Shown in pieces: positions 1-12,000 of a stretch of DNA of 64,000 bases. Source of the stretch: Apostichopus japonicus (taxonomy: Eukaryota > Echinodermata > Holothuroidea > Aspidochirotida > Stichopodidae); assembly GCF_037975245.1 (NCBI RefSeq), contig NC_092574.1, forward strand, positions 22,633,713 through 22,697,712. The letters run 5' to 3'. Position 1 is the first letter of the stretch. Each line of letters opens with the position of its first letter. The notes below the pieces were generated by a model that searched no databases, had not been told where the DNA came from, and was given only the letters and a program-made list of their open reading frames with translations. The position numbers were made by a program, and so were the translations under genes.

Positions 1-639
1 TCAAGAATTTATTCAGAAAACGTGGGCATTTGACCATCAATCTTGATACATAGCACCCACCTCAAAAATCTCCACCCGTCCGTTAAAGGAACAGTGAACA
101 TACTACCCCTTAAAGTCAACATAAGGGTCAACATCAATACCATGTGAAATTCCTGAAAACAAAATTATGGTCACCTTATCATACGGTACCTCTATGGATG
201 ATATTGATGTTAATGGCAAGGTCGCATATATGGATAGGAAATGAGCTATGATCCAAATGCGAGATGAGTTCACTAGATATTACTGAGAGTATGAAATAGT
301 TTGAGTATGGTCATTATGAATTGGTTACAGTGCTAAATGAGATGATAAAACACATTCTTTCTGTTTATGTAAATATTATTTCTTTGAACAAAAGGAATTT
401 TGGAAGCAATCAGCAGAAGTTGTCAAACTTTGATGAGCAAAAATTGAGAATAATAACAAAATGGAGGATATCAATAATTCAAACCATAGAGAAAAATGAT
501 TTTTTTTTCCCACCATATCATGAATAGAGATTTTGATTACCAGAAATGGTGACAGTACTAAATTTTAATTGTATCCTGTATGAAATCTTGACAGCCCTAA
601 ACTAGAACATTCACATAATCTAGGCATTTTGAGAGCAAA

Positions 640-1090
640 CACCACTTTATGGGGTATTCCACAATGGTCTTCCACTGAGTACCCTGTGATACAATCTGTG
701 TCTTTTGTGTAGATACCCATATGGTTACAATATGACCTGCCATCAGTAAACTCCCAGGGTACCATCTGTTTCTTGCATACACTCCCAAAATGGGAAATCA
801 CATATTCTGTTGATGTTACTTTGTCAAAGCATCTTTTACCTTTTCTACATTCCCCACAGGGGGAAGTGATATGCCAAGCTATTGGTACTCTTCCTCAAAG
901 GGTACCATCTGTTTGTTTTGTATACTCCCTATATGGGTAGTCATATGACCTGCCATTGGTACTCTTTTTTAAGAGTACCATCTGTTTGTTTTGTATACTC
1001 CGTAAATGGGAAGTCATATGACCTGCCATTGGTACTCTTTTCTTGAGAATATCATCTATATCTTCACAAATGATCCCCTGACTCAAGTTT
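640..1090. repeat. Tandem repeat, period about 73 bp
   Basis: GTACCATCTGTTTGTTTTGT recurs at 902 and 975 with GACCTGCCATTGGTACTCTT between. Older, degraded copies extend left to about 640. The short frames on the minus strand here are read through the repeat and are not genes. Confidence 0.85.
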
Positions 1091-1394
1091 CTTATAATTT
1101 TTGGTAATTTATCGCTTAAGTTTTCACCATAAATAAGTATTGATATTAAATTCTACAAACAAAACCTAATCACTGGAAGGAGAGTTGTGACAAGCAAACA
1201 GTTTGTTGTACAGATGAAGAAATGTAATTGGGAATTACCATTCATTGTGATAAAGTTATAGGTGATTAAGTTGTGGCTAAGGGTCTTGACTAAGCCTATT
1301 GAATAGAGGACTACACCTCTGCACACAACTAGGATGGATGATGCACATAGAATCAAACTTCCTCCATATTAGAGATAAAACATCACAATAAAAG

Positions 1395-2075
1395 TCAGCA
1401 AATCATAAAGTACAAAGTCAGCACTTGAGAGCCATCAACCCAGTACTAAAGTCTGTGATTAAGTGAAATCAATAATTAAGTATGTCAGTGCCATCAGGAG
1501 CAATAAGTTAGGGCATCAGGGCCATCTGGGAATACTAAGTCAACACCTGAGTGCCATTGTGAAGCAATAAGTAGGTATGTAAGTGGCATCTGGAAGCATT
1601 AAGTCAGCACTTGAGTGCCATCAGGAAGCATTACGTCAGTACATGGGTGCCATCGGGAAGCATTAGGTCAACATGTAAGTGTCATTAGGAACACCAGGTT
1701 AGCACTTGAGTGTCTCAGCAGAAAACATTACATCAGCACCAGAGTGTCATGGGGAGGCACAAAGTCAACATGTAAGTGCCACCAGGAAGTATTAAGTCAG
1801 CACATGGGTGCCACATCGGGAAGCACTAAGTCAACATGTAAGTGCCACCAGGAAGTATTAAGTCAGCTCTTGAGTGCCACCAGGAAGTATTAAGTCAGCA
1901 CTTGAGTGCCATCAGGAAGCATTAAGTCAACATGTAAGTGCCACTAGATAGGTTAGCACTTATGTGCCATCAAGGGCATTAAGTAAACACCTTAGTGCCC
2001 ACCATGAGGAAGTATACACTCTTAAGCATAAACACTTAAGTGGCATCAAGACACATTAACAAGTCAGCATCCTCA
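1395..2075. repeat. Minisatellite, period about 32 bp
   Basis: About 18-20 units built on AAGTCAGCACTTGAGTGCCA plus TCAGGAAGCATT, alternating with a variant using AAGTCAACATGTAAGTGCCA. The units are diverged, and the 92-residue plus-strand frame at 1615-1893 is a translation of the repeat. Confidence 0.9.
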
Positions 2076-2891
2076 CATTCACAGCAAGCAAATGAACAAC
2101 TTCAGTAGCTGAAATATTCAATTTTCAATCACAATCATGTCAGCCTTACAAGATTCTTGTAGATATGCAAACATGGGAGTGTTTTTTTCTTTTTTTTTGG
2201 ATGTAATGTTGCTGCTAACCAATGAAGCACAAGCAAGAGAAACATTGAGAGATAATCCAGCATATAATGTTGATCAATGATTTGACAAGGCGAATATATT
2301 CCTACTTACGTGTTTGATTCAGATCTGTTTAATAAATGTAAGAAACACGACATAAAAAAGGACCATGATTTGAGAAATAATTCAGGCATCGAGAAAACCA
2401 TAACACTGAGCCTATAAGTATGCTCTTACATTGCCATGTATCAACTTGTGAAAACGATTACTGTCACAGCAGCAACATCTGTGACAGAGACTATTGTACC
2501 AGCAACTGATATCACAAAAACTGATGTAAGAGCAGTCTTTGGGTAACAGCAATTGTTTAAGGGACAACTCATTAAAGAGATTTACTTCGGATTAGAATTC
2601 TTTGTTAAACTTAAAGAAAAACAAATGGTATAATATCTATATTAACATGGATGTCTGGTAAACATGGTCAGGATTGTCAAAGAAATAAACTAAAGATACA
2701 GATTGGTTTGGTTAATTTGAATCTGTTTTGTTTGTTAATGGGCAAACTTCCTCCTAATTTTGTTTTGTAGAATGAATCTATGCAACTTAAGGCTCAGATC
2801 TGCTGCTCCTGGTTCTAATGACTCTGAGAATAAAAGTTTGATAAATAAAGTACCAAAATTACTAATTGATATTCAAGTTCATTCCTCTCAC

Positions 2892-3041
2892 CTTCCATTT
2901 CGCTCTCCATCTCAGCATCCTTGTCATCCGCATTCAGTACATCCTCCTCCGCCTCTGATGTGGGCGTGTCCAGTTTACGCTTCGAGGCCAGCTGTGCGTG
3001 CAAAGCTTGTCTGGCATTTTCTACAACCTCATCTGCTTCAC
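2892..3041 (-). CDS. NBEA: NBEA exon w31 (charged linker before PH-BEACH)
   Basis: 150 nt, 2 + 49 codons + 1 (w1723-w1771). It encodes [20 protein letters not shown] then [20 protein letters not shown]. It occupies the place of human TEEDVVKSKKTFRSQAIVNQ but is only loosely similar. Support comes from the acceptor TTTTCTCAG, the donor GGAAG|GTGAGAGG, and phase agreement with w30. The next exon (start of the PH-BEACH module) is not visible in the remaining 2.9 kb and should lie left of the window. Confidence 0.92.
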
Positions 3042-6000
3042 CTGAGAAAATTGATTCAACCCGTCAAAGTAAAGTTTTAAAAAAAAATTGTCTTTTTCAA
3101 ATTTTAGGATTATTTTCCAATAATATGACGCTTAAATAATCTCGTGGACTGAGGAGAGTTGCCCTTCCCATCTCCAACAGCAACAAAATCAACTTCAAAT
3201 CACAAACTGGTAAATCCACCCTCAATTCAAATCACATGTGGAATAACCTACTCCATTAACTTCCGACAACCTGCTCTCCCACCTGAATCGTGTAGACACC
3301 CTTGTTCAGTTTGAGCTATTCATTTATACATATTGCACACACCTTCTCCAGCTATTCATTTATACATAGTGCATACACCATGTCTCCAACCAGTCTGAAT
3401 AAGGGCTCCTGCTTCTCTCTCAGAATCGGCATACAAAGGATTTACGTGACAGATGATTTGAGGATGGCACGGGCGGCAGTCACTTGTACTCAGGTAATGT
3501 TTCCCCCAAAGATGAAATGAAAGGTAGCCAAACCCTTGTATCTTTTCTGCTAAGGTTTTCACATGCAAACCCCCATTCCCTGGGTTGCCATATACCTTAA
3601 GTAACATCAACAGGCTGTTTATATGGAACTCTCCTTTGCTCCTAGGTTCAAACCATACATCTAAATGATATGGGTAAAAGTAACTTGTATCACTCAATGC
3701 TATTTGACTATACATTGCCTACATGAGAGTAAATCTGCCTCTGATGATCTCCTGGGTCAGTATTCAAAGTAAATTACATATTTAACATTTTCCAGTGCTT
3801 GCCCAACCTATCTGTCTGCACACAACTGCTGTACTCTGTCCCATATGTAGTGCCATGTGATATACTTTTGACTCTACACAATTTCATCATGTTCAAAGAC
3901 ACATGCTACTGGTTGGTAAGAATACAGTTGAACAACGCATTGCTTGTTTTCCTCTTAATTCAATTATTTCCGGCACAAATCGCATCAAGAATAACATGTT
4001 TAGCGTTTGGATAACCCCTATCACCAAACATTCCACATATGGACATACATCTGAAGTTGCTATATCTCCACATTGTAACAATGTATTCAGAATTTCCCTG
4101 ACTTTACTGCAGGAGTTGTGAGTTCAGATAAGCATCCAATATGTCCACATAAGTTTGTTACCTAAGAAAGATACTGTGAATTAATTTAACAAATGGCTTT
4201 GGTACCTTTTCTATCCCAACAAGTTGTTCTTATACCAGGATGTTGTGTCCTTATCCTAAGAACAACAATACTGAAAATTTGAAGGAATAAAATTTGCTTT
4301 GGAATATTTTCCTCACCATGTTCAATGGCAGCCTTCAAGGTTGCCTCAGGGTGACTACTTCCATGTGGGTTTCGAATCAATCGTCTGTGGCGTCTTGTGT
4401 TGTCCTCCCAGAGGTCAACTTTGAAATATTCTATTGGTCTGAAAGGCAAATACAACACTTCTGTAAGTAGGATTTAAATTGTTTTTCGATGGGTGTCTCT
4501 TAACTAATACATAAAACTTTGAGGGCTTCTTTCATCCCTGATGCTTCCTTCAGGAGGATTTTTTTAATGATACCTAAACTGATCACAGCTAAATGAGCAA
4601 TGGACAGAATATGACCTTTGAGTCCTGAAGGCCGAGGTCAAAGGGATCACGCAAGAAAAATCAGTTTAGAATATAATGACAATTCATGTTTTATCAAAAG
4701 AGGGATAAGCCTTCTTGTACTTTCACCTCCCCAATACCCAAAATCCTGCACAGATGAACAATCACCAATGCAAGACACTCTTTATATAACTCTTCATACT
4801 CTTTTTTTTGTCAAATTTGTCAAGTCAAATCACAGCTGCCATGGTAGATCATGTTTATATAGAAATGACAAGTCATGACATAAATATAAAGTTATCAGAA
4901 TTCTGACTGCTTTAAACTGATCGAAGAATTAATCATTTTTAACAGCAGGTTCACAAATCTTTGAATATTAGAATTTATGAGTTTTATTATAAAAAAAAAC
5001 GGTATAATGCATACCTGTCTGCAACATCTCCCCAAGCACCATGCTTATTGGTCAAGATTGATAAGATCTTCTGGAGGAGCTGGTTAGCAAAGATGTGATC
5101 TCTACGACGAGCGGCCGTGATGAGATGGTCACACATCTTCTCCTCGTCTCTGCTCTCTAGTCCTGACTGAGCACAGAGGGACTTTGAACAAGAAGGAAAA
5201 AAAAACAACGATGAAGGTTATTTATGTATTTAAAGCAAACGCTCACTTGTCAAATGGTAACCATATCAACAGTGTAGTTTAGGATACCTAGATATAGGCA
5301 CCACTGCACCCTACCAAGCCCACCATTGCACCCTACCAAGCCCCACAAATTATTACAGATACTGCCCCACAAAACCCTAGCTACCCCACAAAGACCAGAT
5401 ATTGGCAACACTGCACCCTACCAAGCCCACCACTGCACCCTACCAAGCCCCACAAATTATTACAGATACTGCCCCACAAAACCCTAGCTACCCCACAAAG
5501 ACCAGATATTGGCAACACTGCACCCTACCAAGCCCACCACTGCACCCTACCAAGCCCCACAATGACTACAGATACTCCACCACAAAACCCAAGATACCCC
5601 ACAAAGGCCAGATATATTCGCCACAGAACCCTACCTTAGCCCACAATGGCTTTATGTAGTCATCATAGAACCCTACCACACAATTACTAAGTCAACACAG
5701 AACCCTACTTAAGCCCAAAATGATTACATTAGTCAGCGAAGACCCTACCATAGCCCACAATAACTAGCTATACTCACCACAGAACCCTAATTAAGCCCCA
5801 AAATGACTATATTAGTCAGCAAACAACCCCAAGTACCCCAAAATGACTAAATATAAATCACCATCAACCTTACCTTACCTTACCTCACAATGACCAATAT
5901 AGTCACCTCAAAAGCCTACCCAAACTACCCCAAATGACTATATATAGTTAGCCCTATAGTTCTTGTATATATTTTCCCTTTTTGCACCTGAACGGTGATA

Positions 6001-9000
6001 TTTTCATACTCATTTCCCCCCCCCCCCCCCTACGAATATTCCTACCTCAAACTCAGCATGCTTTAAGACATCCTCAGCTCGGTGTCGGCTGAGAATAAAC
6101 TCTGCTTCGTTGGCCACTCTCAAGAGATGATCTCTGGTCGCATGAGAATGAAGCCTGCCCTCATTAATGAGTTCAATGAATGCCAGGCCAGCGTGCTTCT
6201 GGATGGAATTTTGCCACTCCTGGGAACAGAGCATCATGACCAGCTCCACAACAGAGTTGGATGATTTCATAGTAATCAATCCTGGTGAAAGAGATGGGTC
6301 AAAGGTTAAATCAATCCATGTTTTACAAACCCTCCCTAAAAAAATGTGGGTCAAATACAAACCAGAAACTTGCAAAACTCCATTTGACAAGATCATGTTG
6401 TCCCAGCCTACGAAAATACTTTATTAACTATGATAATAATAGTAGGTAATATATCATGTCTTTCATATTAGCAATCTAGCAACAGAGTAGCCGCAGTTAC
6501 TCAAACTTAGACTACCTCCAATATTGTGACTATTTAAATAAAATACATAAACAGAAAACAAAATTATGATTTGCATTTTGTTCAAGAAAAGGATTTTTCA
6601 TACACTTATTATCGAGCACGTTTAAACCAAATGCAAAGACGACTCATTTATATACTTATCAACTTTTTCTTGATAAATTACATTGGTCACTGCCACTGCC
6701 CCAAGTTTAGGTTTAATAATAGTTAATACAATCGTCATATCTCATCTACAAAATAGTACCTTCTATCAGTAACTCTTGGCCGTGACTTCCAAGCAAGGTC
6801 TTCGACAGAAATGGAGCGAAGTCCATGAAAATCTCTCGCAGTAGAGGAGCTGCCGTTTCTAGCGCTTTAGTAACCTTCTCTTCTACACTTCGTCCCGCGA
6901 CGGCACCCGCACCGTTGGCTGTTTCGACGTGTGCTAAATCAATATTGCCTGGTCGCGATTTATCGGCTATCGATTGTGGATAGATAGACTGAGGGAGCTG
7001 TTCTGTTGGAACTTCGCTAGTGGCAGCCTGCGCGGCAGATGGTCCCTGGTCCCCTCCTCCCTGTTTGCCGGTCCAAGGCCAGGTCTGACCGGGCTGTTGT
7101 TCTACTCGAGTAGTAAAAACAGTAAAAGTCCAATAGTGAGCGTTTATTTAATAACACAAATAATACAAATCGAGTGTTTAATTTTGGTGCAAATTCCTGT
7201 TCCTTTCTTTTTCTCCAATCCGGAACAGAAGAGTGAGTAAATTAGCTTTAAACAGATAATCACTTCCAAATTGTCTTTGGAGTACATTTCAACTAATCTC
7301 TGACATTAATGCTCATTTAATACAAGAGTGATACAGTAATGCACAGACCTCAATATCGCTTTAGAAACAAGTTAACATCACTGATAAGTAAAACTGACCC
7401 CAAATAAATAATGGACATGGTTAGTAACAAATCATACACGATTACTTGTTTTTGTGTTTTATTTTTATGTTACTTTACATCGTTCTGCCTTATGCACTTG
7501 ATATGAAACACAAACAAATGGTTAAGACCATTCTTTCTTTCTTCAGATGGAGAAAGACAAGATCCATTTTGTAAATAATTTGCTTGCACACAAGCTATAA
7601 CTTTTATTCATATCACCACTGTTTCTAATGGCGAGCATTATCGGATCAAGTGTAGCATCGGGGGTACGTTAATATCCTTCCTTACCTAGAACTATAGAAG
7701 AAATTGATGCAGTCCCCGGTGGTTCTACTCCATCTTCATTACTGACGGAGCTTTCCTCTGTCTCTCTGTTCTCGCCGTGTCCCTCTTCCTTTACTCCGTT
7801 CTCTTTGGGAGTCTCCGTCACTTCCTTGGGAGCTGGTTCGTCTTCCTCGTTCTCTTGAGACTTACTAGCATCCTCCTTAGATGGTTCATCTACAGAAGCA
7901 AAACAAGAAACAAATTTTAATGAAACAATTATCTGAGTAAAGTTTCTCTTCAATCTCTCCCCAATCCCAAACCCCCTACCTCTCCCATTAATCTGACCTT
8001 AACACCACCAACTGACTCTTAAGTCCCCCCCCTCCTCCTCCTCCTCCTCCTCCCCCCTCCCCTCCTCCTTGTCCTCCTCCAAATTATCAAAATGTTATTA
8101 CCTGCCACTGGTTTGCTGTCATCTTCCTTTTCCTTGCCTTCTTCTTTAACTTCAGACGCCGTCTCTGTGTCTTTCTGTTCATTGGTTTCCTCTTCGTTCT
8201 GGGTATCATCCTTAACTGCGTCTCCTGCCTCTTGATCCCCATCGACAGTTTCCTTTACCTCCTCTGCTTTGCCATCTGCTGAATCTTGCTTCTCATCGTC
8301 CTTATCCTCTGTAGGGACAGGAGAGGCAGCGATCTCCTTCTCTGGGATGGTATCCACTTCATTATCCAACTCTTTTGGGGCGGTATTCTCTTCTTCTGCT
8401 TCTGGAGTCTCCTTCTCTGGAGCAGGTTTTACATCGTCAGCGATGACCTCTGACCCTGCAGCTTTGCTGCCTGCATCACCTGAGGAAAAAGCAATACTCA
8501 TGTGCATTTCTCTGCCTCTACAACATAATATGAGTAAACAGCAAACCTTATTCCATTTTTGGGGTTTTTTTTTTACTACGTTTAGGGTTCTATTTATTAT
8601 CGTTTAGTATTGGGTGTTTATTACTATCTGTTTTAGGCTTTTACAATAATTGTCTTACTGTACTATAGACTCTCATACTTATTTATATTTAAACATTGAC
8701 TATGATTTAATCTATATTACTATTTACGTACTTCTGAATTTGTTTCGGACTATATGCATTTTGGGCTCTTTTATTTTTTATTTTTTTTTTTTAGTATCGT
8801 TTAGAACGGGTATTTTTTATATTGTTGCTTCTGGCATTTACATTTTTTGCCTTATTGGTTCTATATATTTAATATTTTGGTTTTTGTTACTATTTGTTTT
8901 TCTAGGTTTTACATTTGTAAAGCGCTTTGAGCAGCTTTGCTGATTATGCGCTATATAAATATTACTTATTATATAAATATTTGTTATTATTACCTCCTCC

Positions 9001-12000
9001 CCCCCCGCTCTTCCCCCACTATTTTCCCTCCATCTGCTTATGAACAACTAACTTACCTTCCTCCTGTCCATTTTCTTTCCCCTCCTCTGCCTCTGTGGCC
9101 TCAGAGGCAGAGGCAGATGGGAAGTCTGTCTGGGTACCTTGGTTTTCTGGTACCTCCTCTTTTGGTTTTGGCTGCTGATTCCTCTCAACTAGAGGTGTCT
9201 GTCTGAATGAACTCCGGCGAGATGAAGAGGTGGTACTCTCTGAATCTAGAACATCCCTGTACCGGGCCACCATCAGCACCGAGATAAAGTAGACGATAGC
9301 CAGGGCCAAAAACTGGGCCTGTTTGCTCTCCTCCTGTGGGGTGTAAAGTTAGGGGGGAAACAAAAGACAACCACGGTAAAATATCAAAAGTGGCAGTCCT
9401 ACTCATTTTTGCTACTTGTAGCATGTAAAATTTATGACTGAAACGAGAGCAGATGGCCGAGAAAATAGGTTATGAGATCAAAACTCATTTCACTGCAAAG
9501 ATGTAATCTACATACTGTAATTTTAACAGTTACATTTCATGACAAAATGAAAGATTATCACTGGATATTAGAATATGTGCATGTACCGATGATGAATATT
9601 CATGAAGCAATTATAAAATGTCAACCAGTTTGTTGCTGGTACATACAGGCTAGAATCTGCTAATTAAATTATTAGGTCATTAATATATAACCTGTTCCCC
9701 CACCCCTCCCTCTGTGCCTGAAAAGGTACAGCATCAAACCAAGTAGAAGATGAGGGAAGAAGGAGACTTCAACCTCTTTGGTTGAAACTTACCCCGTAAG
9801 GCGAGGTCACTTTTTTCATGGAAGAGCAACCCAAAATTTTGGTGACCAATGTGTGACTATGCACATTTCTTATATTCCTTGCTTTTCACTTTAAGTTATA
9901 AAATATTAACATTTTGACTGCTTTTGTTGGGTTAATATTAACCTTTTGACTAGCATTGTGACAAAATGCTTTGATAGTTAAAAAAAGTATGCAGCAAATC
10001 AAACGCCTAACTGTAAGATTATGTTTCTCCTCGAGTTTAATCCTTTCTGTCACTAACAATGTATAGTCTCACCAGAGTATTATCCCAACAAAGTCATTTT
10101 TTAATATCAAAAGCATCTTGTCACCAACCATATTATGTGGGTTTTTTAGTAAGATAGCAGACAGAACAATGCAAGGGTGATACCTTCTAAAAATGGTTTC
10201 ATGAAGCAGCTAATGAGGGCTTTTGTGATTCATCATCTTTTAAATTGTGATAACTCTAAAAACTTACATACTTTGGACAAGCGAGAGCTATTAACCTGGT
10301 CTCTCTCATCTGTCTTTTAGAGAACATCAAAAAACAGAAACCTAGCGAACAGACTGGTTAATAGCTTTGCTCTAAATCACTTTTAATGTCATCAATTAGT
10401 GGCATTGTACAAACACAAAACGGTGAAAAAAACCTCCCACTTTGATTATAAAAACAAACATGTTTGCCTCTGGTAAAAAGCAACAATATTTCAAGTCAAA
10501 ATGGATTGAAAACTATTGGATTATTTTGCCAATTTTTCCTGAGCATATCAAATGTGAGATTAACATCCAAATCCAACCACAGCAATATAAAAAAAAAAAT
10601 TAACAGGCAATTGCCATGATTGAAACATCAGGCTAGGGGCTCAGTATGAAAATAGATCTGTTCTTTGTTTTAATATTTTCATTATTAAACAATTGTCTGT
10701 TAGTATTATCACTACAATTCAGAATATATTTGGTTCGTCCCTTGTTAAAAAATGAGTGAGCTCAGACACAGACAAGATACCGAGACAATACAAGTATTGG
10801 AGACAAAACTTAAGTTAATCAAGCTGCAAATTACTTCCAAAAACATATAAAGGGCTGTCAGTCCTCAGAAGACCAAACCCCATAACATACTCTCTCTCGA
10901 CACTGGTTTCTATCACTGCAATCCAATGATCTCAAATATTATTATTTTTCATTTTTGTACATAATGTTTCACTGTATTTTTTTATGATGCAATGTAGGAG
11001 AAAAACAGCTGTTAAGCCTCCCCTGTTGTACATCCTTCTGGTATATTAGCAAAAATAATCCCTTTTACTCAATTTTGTGACATATTACCAGGGGAAACTA
11101 CTGAATAATAAAAAGGGCCAAATATTTAGCTTTTGATCTTCTTTGATGTGCTAAAGGTAAATATTATAAGAACAGGAAAAGCTATGTTAGGATTCCTTAC
11201 ATAAATTTCTTGCTAAAGTGCCTTCACTTGACTTTTGACATGATTAGAACATCAATCTTATGCATATTCATATGACTATGATATCATAATCACCATCAAT
11301 CATATCACATGACTTGGAGGCTTGTCAATTTCTACAAATGATATATATTCCTCAAAGCTGTTTTTCTCTCCTCTCAACCTTTGTTTCAAATTTCCTAGGA
11401 TTTGAGACACTCTTGTTACAGTAGGAGCATGCCTGCCAAAAAACACAGGAAGTCAAACATTTATTGTAAATTGGTTAATAGCGTTTGATACATCTTTGCG
11501 TTTAATAAAAACTGACATTTGACTGAGACCGAGCCAAAACACGAAATAACATCAACGGCAAGCTCCTACTGTTTCTGTCAAATTTCTTGGACACTTTCAT
11601 TTTTTTTTCTCGTGCTTGTCAATACTTTAACGCATGCACATGTTAGAATCAATACACATTAGTCAACATCACAATGCTCATTATAAAGACAAGTTATTCC
11701 TTAAATATTGAAATACAAGTACGAAGTAAAACATAGCAAGCATTACTGTTTTTCGCTGCAGATGGATATTTAGTGAATCTGCTCTCCTTTAACAGATATC
11801 TTGTACAGCAAACTTAAACTAGGGTTGCAGTTTTGTCTATTTTACACGCTGTTCTCTCTTCAGCCCAAAAGTATGACAAGACTTTGACAAACTTTTCGGT
11901 CGTACCATTATCTGTGTCACTACTCAGGATTAGACCATGACGTTTCATTGTTTGCTGATGTTGCTTAGGTTTTGCCACAACTTTCTGACATTTTGTGAGT

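Larger units (their letters stand above)
1..2891 (-). other. NBEA intron after w31 (partial)
   Basis: Intron sequence running off the left edge. I looked on the minus strand for the expected PH-BEACH start (family motif GPVVLSTPAQLIAP) and saw nothing like it. It contains a 73-bp tandem repeat (640-1090) and a 32-bp minisatellite (1395-2075), listed separately. 2080-2760 shows nothing beyond AT-rich sequence. Confidence 0.8.

Noticed and set aside
3356-3715. 119-residue minus-strand frame
   Set aside because: No similarity to neurobeachin or any family I recognise. It lies inside an intron whose flanking exons join in phase without it.
8019-8101. C-terminal extension of exon w25 (GG/RR-rich translation)
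   Set aside because: It lies past a good donor (CAG|GTAATA) and is a (GGA)n translation. Exon w26 joins in phase at that donor.
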